64,000 nucleotides of DNA from Shimia aestuarii (GTDB lineage: Bacteria > Pseudomonadota > Alphaproteobacteria > Rhodobacterales > Rhodobacteraceae). The notes below the pieces were generated by a model. That model saw nothing but the letters and a program-made list of their open reading frames with translations, ran no database searches and had not been told where the DNA came from. The translations under genes were made by a program, and so were the position numbers. This document shows, piece after piece, positions 7,672 through 17,106 of the stretch (its first letter is position 1; each line of letters starts with the position of its first letter). The stretch lies in NCBI RefSeq assembly GCF_900114635.1, contig NZ_FOTQ01000006.1:62001-126000 (forward strand), given 5' to 3'.

Positions 7672-9129
7672 ATGTTGAGGATTTTGGGTTTCGCCTTGAG
7701 CGCAACCTTTGTGCTTTTCACTCATGCGCTTTGGGCTGATGAAGCGAACTGCCAATGGCAGGATCAACTCGTCTGCGCCTGTGAAAATGCCAACATCTCC
7801 CTTGACGATCCGAAGTGGCGGGCCTGTTTTCTGGGTGACGTGAATTACGCCACGACGACGCAGGTCGATCCGCTTTCATCGAGGGCTTTTTCGGCCTTGA
7901 ACTGGCCCGTTACCGTGGACGAAAACGGACAGGCGATCATTGGTGTTCCAGATCTGGATGCCGACCGGCAAGGGGATTGGACACCGGTTTGGGCAACTTG
8001 GAAAAGCACCAGGCAGATCTTTCGCGGTGGACAACCTCCCTTGGGGTGGGATGATCTTCAAAGTGCCGTTCCAGCAGCCTGCAGCGAACTGATTCTGGAC
8101 GCCGAAATGGCCAAGGTCGCATACGCGGATACGATCTCCAGGGCTGTTCCTCCAAGATTGCTGAACGAGTATCTCAATCCCGAAGGGCATGCTCTGCTGG
8201 ATGCGGCAGGCCAGCCGGTGCGTTATGACATCATTTTCAATAGGCAGGCTTACCAGTACGTGGTCGAAAACAAGCTTTGGGACCCGCGCAGTCTGGAGCA
8301 GTACATTTCCGCGAATGGCAAACTAGACATGCCTATGGGGAGTTGGGACCAAGGCGCCGACAATCCAGCGCGTCGCGGCGCCATTGCCCTGAAAACGTCA
8401 TGGAAAATCCTGACCGATGCAGATGACCCAGAACGATTTCACAAGCAATGGGCCTATATCACGCCGGTCATCTCGGAAGGGCGTCGCATCCACGATTGCC
8501 AATTGAAGCCGGTTGCGCTTGTTGGAATGCACATCGTCTACAAAACGGAAACCATGCCTGAATGGGCGTGGGGAACTTTCGAACATGTGGACGTTGCACC
8601 GACATGGGACCAGATTGGGGATACCAATGCCGGGATCACTCCGTCTGGCGAAAAGGTGCCTGACTGGCTCTTCTTCAAAAAAAATCATTCGGGTGCGGCA
8701 CAGATCAACGTTGCCCCGAAATCTGCTTTGGTCGGGAAACCTTCACGGATCGCGAAGGCCTATGAACCAGGTTATTATTTCGGACCGGTCGGCGCCAAAG
8801 GCTATTCCGCAACTCCGTGCGGACCCGCCAATCAGGAGTTCCACTGCATCAACAAGCTGATGTGGGATTTCTTTTCCGGTTCGGTGTTCGAGAATTACCA
8901 TCTGATCGGCACGCAATGGCGACAGGGCGGGGCGTATGACGGGTTGCTGATCCCGCAAATCCTGGCGAATTCCACCATGGAATCCTACAGCCAGACCACG
9001 TCGAGCTGTATCGGATGCCATTCCTATGCGGGACCGTCCGATGAGGCGGGCAAGAAGCGGGTATATGATTTTCTCTTCACTTTTGAACGCGATGTGAACA
9101 CGCTGTCCGTTCCAGTACAGGGAAATTAG
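7672..9129 (+). CDS. Exported protein with a C-terminal CxxCH haem-binding motif
   Basis: A 485-residue secreted protein starting MLRILGFALSATF with signal cleavage after LWA. I chose the ATG at 7672 because it opens directly into the signal peptide; an upstream TTG would add 15 polar residues. Cysteines cluster just after the signal (CQWQDQLVCACE). Near residue 446 there is CIGCH, a c-type haem attachment motif, with SYAGPSDEAG after it. The middle has the striking motif LVGMHIVYKT...EWAWGTFEHVD, which I associate with uncharacterised proteobacterial cytochrome-like proteins. It is the first gene of a four-gene run with short gaps (51, 21 and 31 bases). A periplasmic redox role is inferred from the haem motif; the substrate is unknown. 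Confidence 0.6.
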   Translation: MLRILGFALSATFVLFTHALWADEANCQWQDQLVCACENANISLDDPKWRACFLGDVNYATTTQVDPLSSRAFSALNWPVTVDENGQAIIGVPDLDADRQGDWTPVWATWKSTRQIFRGGQPPLGWDDLQSAVPAACSELILDAEMAKVAYADTISRAVPPRLLNEYLNPEGHALLDAAGQPVRYDIIFNRQAYQYVVENKLWDPRSLEQYISANGKLDMPMGSWDQGADNPARRGAIALKTSWKILTDADDPERFHKQWAYITPVISEGRRIHDCQLKPVALVGMHIVYKTETMPEWAWGTFEHVDVAPTWDQIGDTNAGITPSGEKVPDWLFFKKNHSGAAQINVAPKSALVGKPSRIAKAYEPGYYFGPVGAKGYSATPCGPANQEFHCINKLMWDFFSGSVFENYHLIGTQWRQGGAYDGLLIPQILANSTMESYSQTTSSCIGCHSYAGPSDEAGKKRVYDFLFTFERDVNTLSVPVQGN

Positions 9130-9180
9130 GAAACAGGTTTGACGACATCACCTTAACTCCGGCAAAGAGAGGAATACGAC

Positions 9181-9417
9181 ATGGCTGAACAAGGCACCCC
9201 TGCGTACTACACCACGATGGCAGTGGCGAAGTTGTTCGAGAACGAGCCGATGAGGGCCGAATTCATGAACATCTACAGCCAAAGCACAGCGGCTGCGCAA
9301 AAGTACCTCGAAGACAACCTTGATATTCCAGGACCGATGGCGGAGGCGATTGTCACCAAGAAAGACAAGGAACTTAGCGATTTCGTTGGCGCGAACGTCT
9401 GTACTTATCTTTGGTGA
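9181..9417 (+). CDS. Small protein of unknown function (78 aa)
   Basis: A 78-residue protein with a good ribosome site (AGAGAGG, about 9 bases before the ATG). There is no signal peptide or membrane helix. The N-terminal two thirds look helical and charged, with a run MRAEFMNIYSQSTAAAQKYL. The C-terminus ends abruptly in a short hydrophobic, Cys- and Trp-containing tail, VGANVCTYLW. It sits between the CxxCH protein and the 323-aa protein in a tight same-strand run leading to a giant sensor/cyclase. The layout of a helical leader plus a short tail is what a ribosomally made peptide precursor could look like, but I recognise no precursor family and no cleavage site. Function unknown. Confidence 0.6.
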   Translation: MAEQGTPAYYTTMAVAKLFENEPMRAEFMNIYSQSTAAAQKYLEDNLDIPGPMAEAIVTKKDKELSDFVGANVCTYLW

Positions 9418-9438
9418 TCCGCGCCTGATCGGTTCGGG

Positions 9439-10410
9439 ATGATCTGCCCACAGTCCCATGTCGAGGACGCCTTGAGCTTGATTGGACCCAATTTGATTGG
9501 GGCTGCATGTGCACGGAGCGTTTCCGCCTTTGCGGCGTCACTGCCAGATGTTGCGTCAGGGCACGTTCTGGAATGTCGGCTGGGCGAAGCCGGCGGTATT
9601 TGCGATTATTCGTTTGTGTTGAGCCGGGGAAATGGGGGGCTGGACCGGTTTGCAGCTTTTGTGCCGGAGGACCCGTTCTGGTCTCAAACAGCGGAAGTAA
9701 TCCGCTCTGCAGAAGGGGCGCTTGTGGACGCGGGCCTGATCTGGCTCGAGGTGGATTTTGGCGCGAAAGAACCGTCTCGCCCAAGTTTCTTTGTGTCGCA
9801 TGGTCCGGATCTGAGGACGCGCGCCGAGAGGTTTGATTTGGCCCGTGCCTTGGCGGGGGTATTTGATGTGTCACTAAGGGATGCCCTGGATACCCTGATG
9901 CGGAAGTTGCCCGAGCCGGTTGCGCCGAAACAAGCCGGGATCATGGCCGGACGCTCGGGAAGACAATTGAGACTGGTGCTGGACGGGATCAAGGTTTCAC
10001 AAGTTTGCGCCATGTTGGCGAGGATTGGGTGGCCCGGACATGCGCGGTCGCTGGTCCGTGTTTCGGACTTGGCACGACAGCTCGCTGGAGATGCATCCTG
10101 CCGTGTTGATCTGGATCTGGACGAAAGAGTGGCACCGTCAGTTGGACTCGAGTTGGGGTATCCGGCGCTGACCGATCCGGAACGTGTTGTAAGATGCCTT
10201 GAGGCAGAGGGGCTGTGTACACCGGATACGGGTTCAGCGTTGCATTTGGCGATGTCACGCCGGACTCTTGCCAAGCCACGAACAGGCGGTCGGATCGACT
10301 TTGGATTGAACCACTTGAAGCTTGGCTTGCGTTCCGCAGCGGCCGACATCCAGGCCAAAGCGTATTTCAGTTTGGTTAACTTGCCTGACTTTCAAGGTAA
10401 TTCCGTCTAA
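9439..10410 (+). CDS. Conserved-looking protein of unknown family (323 aa)
   Basis: A soluble 323-residue protein with no signal peptide or transmembrane helix. Its most distinctive segment is IWLEVDFGAKEPSRPSFFV near residues 94-112; the remainder is mixed alpha/beta with no catalytic motif that I recognise. It follows the 78-aa gene by 21 bases and precedes the giant fusion protein by 31 bases, so the three are probably co-transcribed and may work together, for example as a modifying or binding partner of the 78-aa protein. The ribosome site before the ATG at 9439 is weak, suggesting translation linked to the upstream gene. I do not recognise the family. Confidence 0.6.
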   Translation: MICPQSHVEDALSLIGPNLIGAACARSVSAFAASLPDVASGHVLECRLGEAGGICDYSFVLSRGNGGLDRFAAFVPEDPFWSQTAEVIRSAEGALVDAGLIWLEVDFGAKEPSRPSFFVSHGPDLRTRAERFDLARALAGVFDVSLRDALDTLMRKLPEPVAPKQAGIMAGRSGRQLRLVLDGIKVSQVCAMLARIGWPGHARSLVRVSDLARQLAGDASCRVDLDLDERVAPSVGLELGYPALTDPERVVRCLEAEGLCTPDTGSALHLAMSRRTLAKPRTGGRIDFGLNHLKLGLRSAAADIQAKAYFSLVNLPDFQGNSV

Positions 10411-10441
10411 GATCGAGATAAACCAACCGGAGAAGACTGAC

Positions 10442-13400
10442 GTGATCCGCGCAATTCAGGACAAAACAGTCAGGTCCGGCCTGTTCATGGCGGAAAGCGA
10501 TGAAGCTGGTGAACCGTTGCTGGTCTGGCAAAGCCCGGCGCAAACTCGCTTGCAGCAACGGCGCCTAGAAGCGCGACTGGCGGGCCTGCAGCAATTATCG
10601 GGAACACAGGTTGCGCAGGTGGTCGATTTCGACATGGACCACGATATTGCGCAGGTCGTGATGATGCGCCCCACAGGAGACCCCTTGTCGCGGGTGACCG
10701 GGCGAGGGGGATTGCGGGTAGGGCAATTCCTGGGGCTTGCCGTTCAAATGGCCGGTGCCGTTCAATCCCTGCACAATCGCCGCATCCCGCATGGTCATAT
10801 CAAGCCGGAGGCGCTTTACGTGCATCCGCAAACCGGTGCCGTGACGCTGGCGTTGCATCCAGATTCCATGATGCAACCGTCCGGGCGTCCTTCGGATATT
10901 GCCGGGCGCGCATTGGAAGATATTGCTTATTCAGCGCCGGAACAAAGCGGGCGGATCGAAACAGTCGCAGACCTGCGAGCGGATTTGTATGCGCTGGGCG
11001 TAGTGTTCTACGAAATGCTGACGGGTGCTCCGCCTTTCAACGCTTTGGACGAAATGGAGCTGGTGCACCAGCATTTGGCCGTCCCTCCGAGACCGCTTTC
11101 GCAAGCGCGCAAGAATGTGCCCCGCCAGCTGGCACGACTGGTGCACAAGCTTTTGGAGAAGGGGCCAGAAGCGCGGTATCAAACAGCCTTTGGCCTCTTG
11201 AGTGATTTGAAAAGATGCGTCGAGTGTTTTGAACAGGACACCGATATCCCCGAATTTGTTCTGGGCGCTCAGGATGATCACTCGGTGTTTCATATCCCTG
11301 ATCGCCTGTTTGGCCGAGAGCGGGAAGTGCGGCGCATGAACGAGGCGGCTGAGCGGGTGTGTGCCGGAGGCGTGGAATGCGTGCTCTTGGCCGGTCGAAG
11401 CGGGACGGGAAAATCGGCGCTCGCTGCAAAATTGCGTGATCTCGGGGGGACGGCACCACAGCCGCTGTTCATTTCGGGAAAATACGAGGAAATCCAGAGC
11501 CTGCCGTATCTGGCGATTATCGAGGCCTTGCGTAGCTTTGTTCTGCTCAAGGTGTCGCAAGGCCCTGAGGAACTGGAGAGCTACCGTTTGCGGCTCGTCG
11601 AGGCTTTGGGCGACAACCTGGGTGTGATCGCTGAGTTCCTGCCAGAGCTGAAGATGGTGACGGGCGACATCTCCGCTCCGGTGAACGCTGACTCGATGGA
11701 GCGCAATCAGCGTTTCCGGCTGGCCATTCAGGCTTTCTTTGAAACGATGTCGGACCCGGATAGCCCGGTCATCCTGTTTCTAGACGATTTGCATTGGGCC
11801 GAAGCCGCATCCATAACATTGCTTGAGGATATGATCCGCACTGCGCGCCTGTCTCATCTTCTGATCGTTGGAGCCTACCGCGACAATGCGAAAGGAGCAG
11901 GCGAGAAGGCAGCACGTTTGATCGACGCGTTCGTCGATGCTGGCTATCCTTGCGAAACCCTGAACATTCGCCCGCTTCAGGGGAATGATACGCTCGAGAT
12001 CATCGCCGAATCCATGGGGCTTGAGGATCGTTCGGTCGTAACTCACCTGGCGCGCGTTTTGCATGGCAAAACCCAGGGCAACGCGTTCCACCTGCGCCGA
12101 CTATTGGCTGTGCTCTATCAAGAAGGTGCAATCCGTTTCGATATGGAGGCGGCGCGATGGGTCTGGGGCATGGACGCCGTTACTCAGCACGTGGTCGAAT
12201 CCGATGTCGCTTTGCTTATGACGGAGCGGATCGAGCTATTGTCGCTGCCAGCATTGGAAATACTGCGATACGCAGCTTGCTTCGGTACCAATGTGGCCCC
12301 GGAATCGTTGCAGTTGCTGAGCGAGCGGGGTGAAGACGAGATCGAGGCTTTGTTGCAGGAAGCCGCGGACGCAGGCTTCCTCGAGCGTGACGGAACGCAG
12401 CAGGAGTTGTTCCGCTTCTCGCATGACATGGTGCGAGACGCGGCCTACCGTTTGACACCTGACGAAGACCGCGCCTTGCTGCACTATCGCATCGGGTCCT
12501 TTTTGTTGGGCGACATGGAGGACATGAACACTGATGAGCGGCTTTTCGTTGCGTTGGATCAAGTAAATCGGGGCATTGACCGCCTGCGAGACCCCCCCGT
12601 GGGCCGACTGATTGTCAGTGCTTCGCTTGCGGCGGCATACCGGGCCAAGGCTCTGGCGGCCTATGACACCGCGCATCGTTACCTCTCTGTGGCAATGAGC
12701 ATTTCAACTGATCTCGGCGGAGTCGACTGGGATGTCGAGCCCGAAATCACGGCGCGTCTGCGGCGGGAGATGCTGGAGATGACTTTTCTTGTTTCCGGTT
12801 TCGATGCCGCGCGGCCGCTTTTTGAAGAACTGCTCGAGAACTTGCCCACGCCTAGTGAGAAAGCCCGGATCTACCAGTTGCTGGTAACGCTGTTCACATT
12901 CCGGTCGGATTATGAGCAGGCGTTGGAATTCGGGGTCGCCGGGTTGAAGCTTTTGGGTATTAATCTGTCCGCACCGCTGAACCCGAAGATCGGACAGCAA
13001 TTGGCGTTGACCCATCTGGCTTTGCGCAAGCATGATGTCTTTGATTTTTCGTCGTTGCCGGAAATGGAGAACGAAGCGTCCGAGCAGTTGATGGAAATGC
13101 TCATGATCGTTTCGACGCCAGCGTTTCTGACCAACAAGGACCTGTTCGTTCTTATCTCTCTTCGGATGTTCCGGATCACGTTGCGAGACGGTTTGACAAG
13201 TGCGGGCATCTTCTCGATCCAGAACTATGCCATCGTGATGTATATCGCATTCAAGTCCGTTGACCGGGCATTTCGCATTGGCACGAACCTTTTCCCGCTA
13301 CTGGAAAGCCGGAACGTCTCTGCGCAGGTGCGCGGACGATTATATTATACTTACTGCGTCGTGGTCGCATGGCATTTCAAGGATTACGACGAATTGCATG

Positions 13401-16400
13401 CCCTGTTGGGCGAGGGCATCGGACACAGCTGGTCGGCGGTAGATCTGGAATATGTGGGGTACTTTTACTACGGCTTGTTGAAGTACACTTGGGTTGGCTG
13501 CAAGCCACTATCCAACCTATTGGCGGAGCTTGACGAGTTCGATCGGTACCAGAAACGTCTCAAACACGAAGTACTGAACGATATCACGTCTGTTTACCGC
13601 CGGGCGCTGCAACGGCTGACGGGCAGCGTCGAGGACCGGGCGTGGTCCAAACAGGATAGTGAGCTGTGGCGTGAAATGGCGGGCGAGGCAGCGGTGGGCA
13701 GTTTTCTGACCACCGAAATGCTGCTGACCCATATCTATGGCGACTGGAAGGTCGTTCGTAACCTTTACACCAGTTTGCTGGCCGAAGAGGGGTTCACGAC
13801 GCTGGGCCCCGAGTTTGTCGATTATCACCTGTTGTCTGGGTTATGCATAACGCGTCCGCCATCCGTATCGCTTGGCTTGAGTCACCGTCAACGCAGATTG
13901 CGGTTACGTAAACACCTCAAGGCGCTCAAGAGGTTGCAGGATCATTTTCCGACCAATCACAGCTTTCAGTATCTTTTGTTGCTTGGCGAGGCCGAGCGGG
14001 AGAAGGGAAACGCGGAGACCGGCCTGCTTTATGTCACCGAAGCCGTTGAGCGCGCCGAGGAGGCAGGGATCTGGTCTTATGTCGGAATCGGATGCGAATG
14101 TGCAGCCCAGGCCGCGAAGGAGTTGGATGACAAGACAGCCCGTGAAATGTGGCTGCGGCGCGCGTTGAATGCCTATGACAAATGGGGTGCCCAGTCGAAA
14201 TGTGATGAGTTGTTGGACCAGCACCCTGAACTGGAAGTGATCGCGACTACTGCTGATATGATCGGGCAACCGTCCGAACTGGATTTGTCGACCATCGTCA
14301 AGACCAGCCAGGCGATCTTGGAGATCACGGACGTAAACACGTTGCTGAAAAGACTTTTGGCAATTGCCGTAGAAAATGCAGGTGCGAATCTTGGTGAACT
14401 TTTCCTGCGCAGGGACGGCCGTCTGGTTCTCGCGGCGAGTGCAGATACGTCGCACGGAGATGTTTCGGTGACGCTCATCAAGCCGAACCTCCCTCTTGGC
14501 GAACTTTCAGATCAGAAACACCCCAAAGACCTTGTGGCCCGTGTCGAGGCGATGAAAACCTCCGTGATTCTGGCAGACGCAAGTACAGCTCCGGGTTATG
14601 AGCGCGACCGCTATGTACAGCGCAACGCGCCGAAATCCCTTTTTACGATGCCGATCATCGGGTCGGGCGAGGTGCTTGGAGTGCTGCACCTTGAAAATAC
14701 TCTGGCCAAAGGTGTGTTCACCCCCGCCCGTCGGGAAATCCTGTCAACGATCATGACGCTGGCGTCGATTTCGCTCACCAACGCGCTGCTTTATGCGCGA
14801 CAGGAAGAGGCCCTGGAAGTTGAAAAACGCGCTTCACGCGAGTTGGCAAAGATCAACCAGGCGAAGGACGAATTCCTGGCCAATACGGGCCATGAACTGC
14901 GTACGCCCTTGAATGGGATTATCGGTCTCGCGGATGGAATGCTAAGCGGTGCCAACGGGCCCATTCCTGATCAGGCACGGGCGACTCTGGATTTGATCGT
15001 TACTTCGGGGCGGCGGTTGAGCAACTTGGTCAATGATATTCTGGATTTCTCGCGGCTCAAGGACGGGCAGATCGACCTAAAGGCTGTTCCACTAGATCTT
15101 CATTCAGCCATCAACGTCGTTTTTGCCTTGATGGACAACCGCGCGCGGAGCGCGGAAGTGACGCTGGTCAACGAAGTGCCGCAGAACGCGCCCAACGTGC
15201 TCGCGGACGAAAACAGGTTGCAGCAGATCTTGTTCAACTTGGTGGACAACGCCGTCAAATTTGCGCCCGGTGGTACAGTACGGATGGGGTGCGTCGCGAA
15301 AGGCGATCGCGTGGAGATCATTGTTGCAGATGATGGGCCGGGCATTCCCGAAGAAAGCAAGACACAGATATTCCGTGGGTTCGAGCAGGTCGATGCTTCG
15401 TCCCGCCGTGAACAAGGGGGACTCGGGTTGGGGCTCGCCATAGTCGAGCGCCTGACAAAACTGCAAGGCGGCGAAATCACGGAAGTTGGGACCTTTGGTC
15501 AGGGCGCACAGTTCCGGGTAGACCTGCCTGCGACGGAAGAAGAGGCAGTTGCGCAACACGCCGGAGGTGACACAGTCTCTCGGCCGATCGTTGATGTGGG
15601 CTCTTACATGGCAGACGTGATTCTGCGGCCGTCACAGAACATTGGCAAGAAACGTCGCAACAAGGCCTTGCTGGTGGACGATGATCCAGTGAACCTTCAG
15701 GTTCTTGAAAACTACATGTCCCTTGAGGGGTTCGAAACCCAATCCGCAAGTGATGGAGAAACAGCACTAAAGCTGGTCGCTGACGGGTACGAGCCGGATA
15801 TCGTTCTTCTTGATGTGATGATGCCGCGTATGTCGGGTTACGAAGTCTGTGCGAGGTTGCGTGAAACGCATCCGGCATCGCGCCTCCCAATTGTAATGCT
15901 GACGGCCAAGAACCGGCTTGAGGATTTGCGTGCCGGATTCGAAGCGGGCGCAACGGATTACCTTGCCAAACCGTTTTCGCGTGACGAGCTTTCAGCACGC
16001 ATGCATGCTCACCTGTCTCTGACACGGGTGTCCAATGCCTATAAACGCTTTGTGCCGGTCGAGTTTCTTGATTTTCTGAAACGGGATAGCATCCTTGACA
16101 TTGATTTGGGTGACAACGTTTCGCGCAACATGACGATCATGTTCACCGACATTCGCGGGTTCACGACAATTGCGGAGAACATGACACCGCATGAGAGCTT
16201 CGAGTTCTTGAACGAATACTTCCGTCGGATCGGGCCTATTGTGCAGGAACACAAAGGGGTGGTCGCGCAATTTCTTGGAGATGGCATGATGGCTCTGTTT
16301 CCAAACGAACCGCAGGATGCGTGCAACGCGGCAATTGAAATTCAGCGAGAGCTACGCCGCATCAATGTTGACCGCGCGGCGCTCAACCTGGCACCAGTTG

Positions 16401-16897
16401 GTACCGGGATCGGGCTGCATTCCGGCGATCTGATCATGGGTATCCTTGGGGACAGGTACCGGTTGAACGGCAATGTCGTGTCGGACACGGTGAATGTCGC
16501 CGCAAGACTCGAAACCTTGACGGCGCAGTGTGGAATATCCATCGCGGCCTCGGGCGTGGTCGTCTCCGCTTTGTCAGAAAATGTGCGCGCCGAATGTCGC
16601 AAGATGACACGCGTGCGAATGGCTGGAAAGTCCAATGCCATGGATGTGTTCGAGATATTTGCAGGTGATATCGTGCCGGACATTCGCATGAAACAAGAGA
16701 CGCGGAGTGCCTTTGAAGCGGCGGGAGAGCATTTCCGCAATGCCCAGTTTGGTCTGGCGCAGTTGGCCTTTCGCGACTTGTCCGACAGGTATCCTCGAGA
16801 CTCGGCTGCAGCGTGGATGGCCGAACGTTCACGGCAGTTGGCAGTCAGCGGAGCAGAAAAAGATTGGCAGGGCGCGGATACGTTGACGCAGAAGTAG
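10442..16897 (+). CDS. Giant fusion: pseudokinase, AAA ATPase, helical repeats, GAF, hybrid histidine kinase, receiver and class III cyclase
   Basis: A 2151-residue signalling protein. The GTG at 10442 follows GGAGA by eight bases, just after the upstream gene. Domains in order: a Ser/Thr-kinase-like fold (1-260) that keeps YSAPE and DLYALGVVFYEMLTG but has HGHIKPE where HRDLKPEN is expected and no DFG, so probably a pseudokinase; an AAA/STAND ATPase (about 290-540) with Walker A AGRSGTGKSA and Walker B ILFLDDLHWAE; a long TPR-like helical region to about 1270; a GAF domain (1290-1440); a HisKA domain with GHELRTPLNGII near 1480; an HATPase with DDGPGIP and GLGLGLAI; a receiver with VDDDPVN and LLDVMMPRMSG near 1787; and a class III nucleotide cyclase with FTDIRGFT, FLGDGMMALF and DTVNVAARLE. 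It is cytoplasmic, with no membrane helix seen. Likely output is cAMP or cGMP under phospho-control; the signal is unknown. Confidence 0.88.
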   Translation: MIRAIQDKTVRSGLFMAESDEAGEPLLVWQSPAQTRLQQRRLEARLAGLQQLSGTQVAQVVDFDMDHDIAQVVMMRPTGDPLSRVTGRGGLRVGQFLGLAVQMAGAVQSLHNRRIPHGHIKPEALYVHPQTGAVTLALHPDSMMQPSGRPSDIAGRALEDIAYSAPEQSGRIETVADLRADLYALGVVFYEMLTGAPPFNALDEMELVHQHLAVPPRPLSQARKNVPRQLARLVHKLLEKGPEARYQTAFGLLSDLKRCVECFEQDTDIPEFVLGAQDDHSVFHIPDRLFGREREVRRMNEAAERVCAGGVECVLLAGRSGTGKSALAAKLRDLGGTAPQPLFISGKYEEIQSLPYLAIIEALRSFVLLKVSQGPEELESYRLRLVEALGDNLGVIAEFLPELKMVTGDISAPVNADSMERNQRFRLAIQAFFETMSDPDSPVILFLDDLHWAEAASITLLEDMIRTARLSHLLIVGAYRDNAKGAGEKAARLIDAFVDAGYPCETLNIRPLQGNDTLEIIAESMGLEDRSVVTHLARVLHGKTQGNAFHLRRLLAVLYQEGAIRFDMEAARWVWGMDAVTQHVVESDVALLMTERIELLSLPALEILRYAACFGTNVAPESLQLLSERGEDEIEALLQEAADAGFLERDGTQQELFRFSHDMVRDAAYRLTPDEDRALLHYRIGSFLLGDMEDMNTDERLFVALDQVNRGIDRLRDPPVGRLIVSASLAAAYRAKALAAYDTAHRYLSVAMSISTDLGGVDWDVEPEITARLRREMLEMTFLVSGFDAARPLFEELLENLPTPSEKARIYQLLVTLFTFRSDYEQALEFGVAGLKLLGINLSAPLNPKIGQQLALTHLALRKHDVFDFSSLPEMENEASEQLMEMLMIVSTPAFLTNKDLFVLISLRMFRITLRDGLTSAGIFSIQNYAIVMYIAFKSVDRAFRIGTNLFPLLESRNVSAQVRGRLYYTYCVVVAWHFKDYDELHALLGEGIGHSWSAVDLEYVGYFYYGLLKYTWVGCKPLSNLLAELDEFDRYQKRLKHEVLNDITSVYRRALQRLTGSVEDRAWSKQDSELWREMAGEAAVGSFLTTEMLLTHIYGDWKVVRNLYTSLLAEEGFTTLGPEFVDYHLLSGLCITRPPSVSLGLSHRQRRLRLRKHLKALKRLQDHFPTNHSFQYLLLLGEAEREKGNAETGLLYVTEAVERAEEAGIWSYVGIGCECAAQAAKELDDKTAREMWLRRALNAYDKWGAQSKCDELLDQHPELEVIATTADMIGQPSELDLSTIVKTSQAILEITDVNTLLKRLLAIAVENAGANLGELFLRRDGRLVLAASADTSHGDVSVTLIKPNLPLGELSDQKHPKDLVARVEAMKTSVILADASTAPGYERDRYVQRNAPKSLFTMPIIGSGEVLGVLHLENTLAKGVFTPARREILSTIMTLASISLTNALLYARQEEALEVEKRASRELAKINQAKDEFLANTGHELRTPLNGIIGLADGMLSGANGPIPDQARATLDLIVTSGRRLSNLVNDILDFSRLKDGQIDLKAVPLDLHSAINVVFALMDNRARSAEVTLVNEVPQNAPNVLADENRLQQILFNLVDNAVKFAPGGTVRMGCVAKGDRVEIIVADDGPGIPEESKTQIFRGFEQVDASSRREQGGLGLGLAIVERLTKLQGGEITEVGTFGQGAQFRVDLPATEEEAVAQHAGGDTVSRPIVDVGSYMADVILRPSQNIGKKRRNKALLVDDDPVNLQVLENYMSLEGFETQSASDGETALKLVADGYEPDIVLLDVMMPRMSGYEVCARLRETHPASRLPIVMLTAKNRLEDLRAGFEAGATDYLAKPFSRDELSARMHAHLSLTRVSNAYKRFVPVEFLDFLKRDSILDIDLGDNVSRNMTIMFTDIRGFTTIAENMTPHESFEFLNEYFRRIGPIVQEHKGVVAQFLGDGMMALFPNEPQDACNAAIEIQRELRRINVDRAALNLAPVGTGIGLHSGDLIMGILGDRYRLNGNVVSDTVNVAARLETLTAQCGISIAASGVVVSALSENVRAECRKMTRVRMAGKSNAMDVFEIFAGDIVPDIRMKQETRSAFEAAGEHFRNAQFGLAQLAFRDLSDRYPRDSAAAWMAERSRQLAVSGAEKDWQGADTLTQK

Positions 16898-16916
16898 GGT
16901 TGAAGATGGTTCGACG

Positions 16917-16934
16917 CTGCCACTTGGGTGGCAG
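16917..16934 (+). terminator. Stem-loop after the giant fusion gene
   Basis: CTGCCAC and GTGGCAG form a perfect 7-bp stem with a TTGG tetraloop, starting 19 bases after the stop codon and lying between convergent genes. There is no T run on either strand, so its action as an intrinsic terminator is uncertain. The rest of 16935-17106 shows no gene I can support. Confidence 0.4.
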
Positions 16935-17106
16935 GGTAATCTGAAGCTGGCCTTTGGGCGGGGTACTCGTGCTCATCAATGGTGCGGCGATCGCCGAGTG
17001 GCGCCAGCTTTGTGCGGAGTAAAACGCAGCTTTACTGTCCAAGCTCAGACGCATTCGAAACCGTCTGACAGCGCCGGCAAATCGCTTTCGGCAGACGGTG
17101 TCAGGA

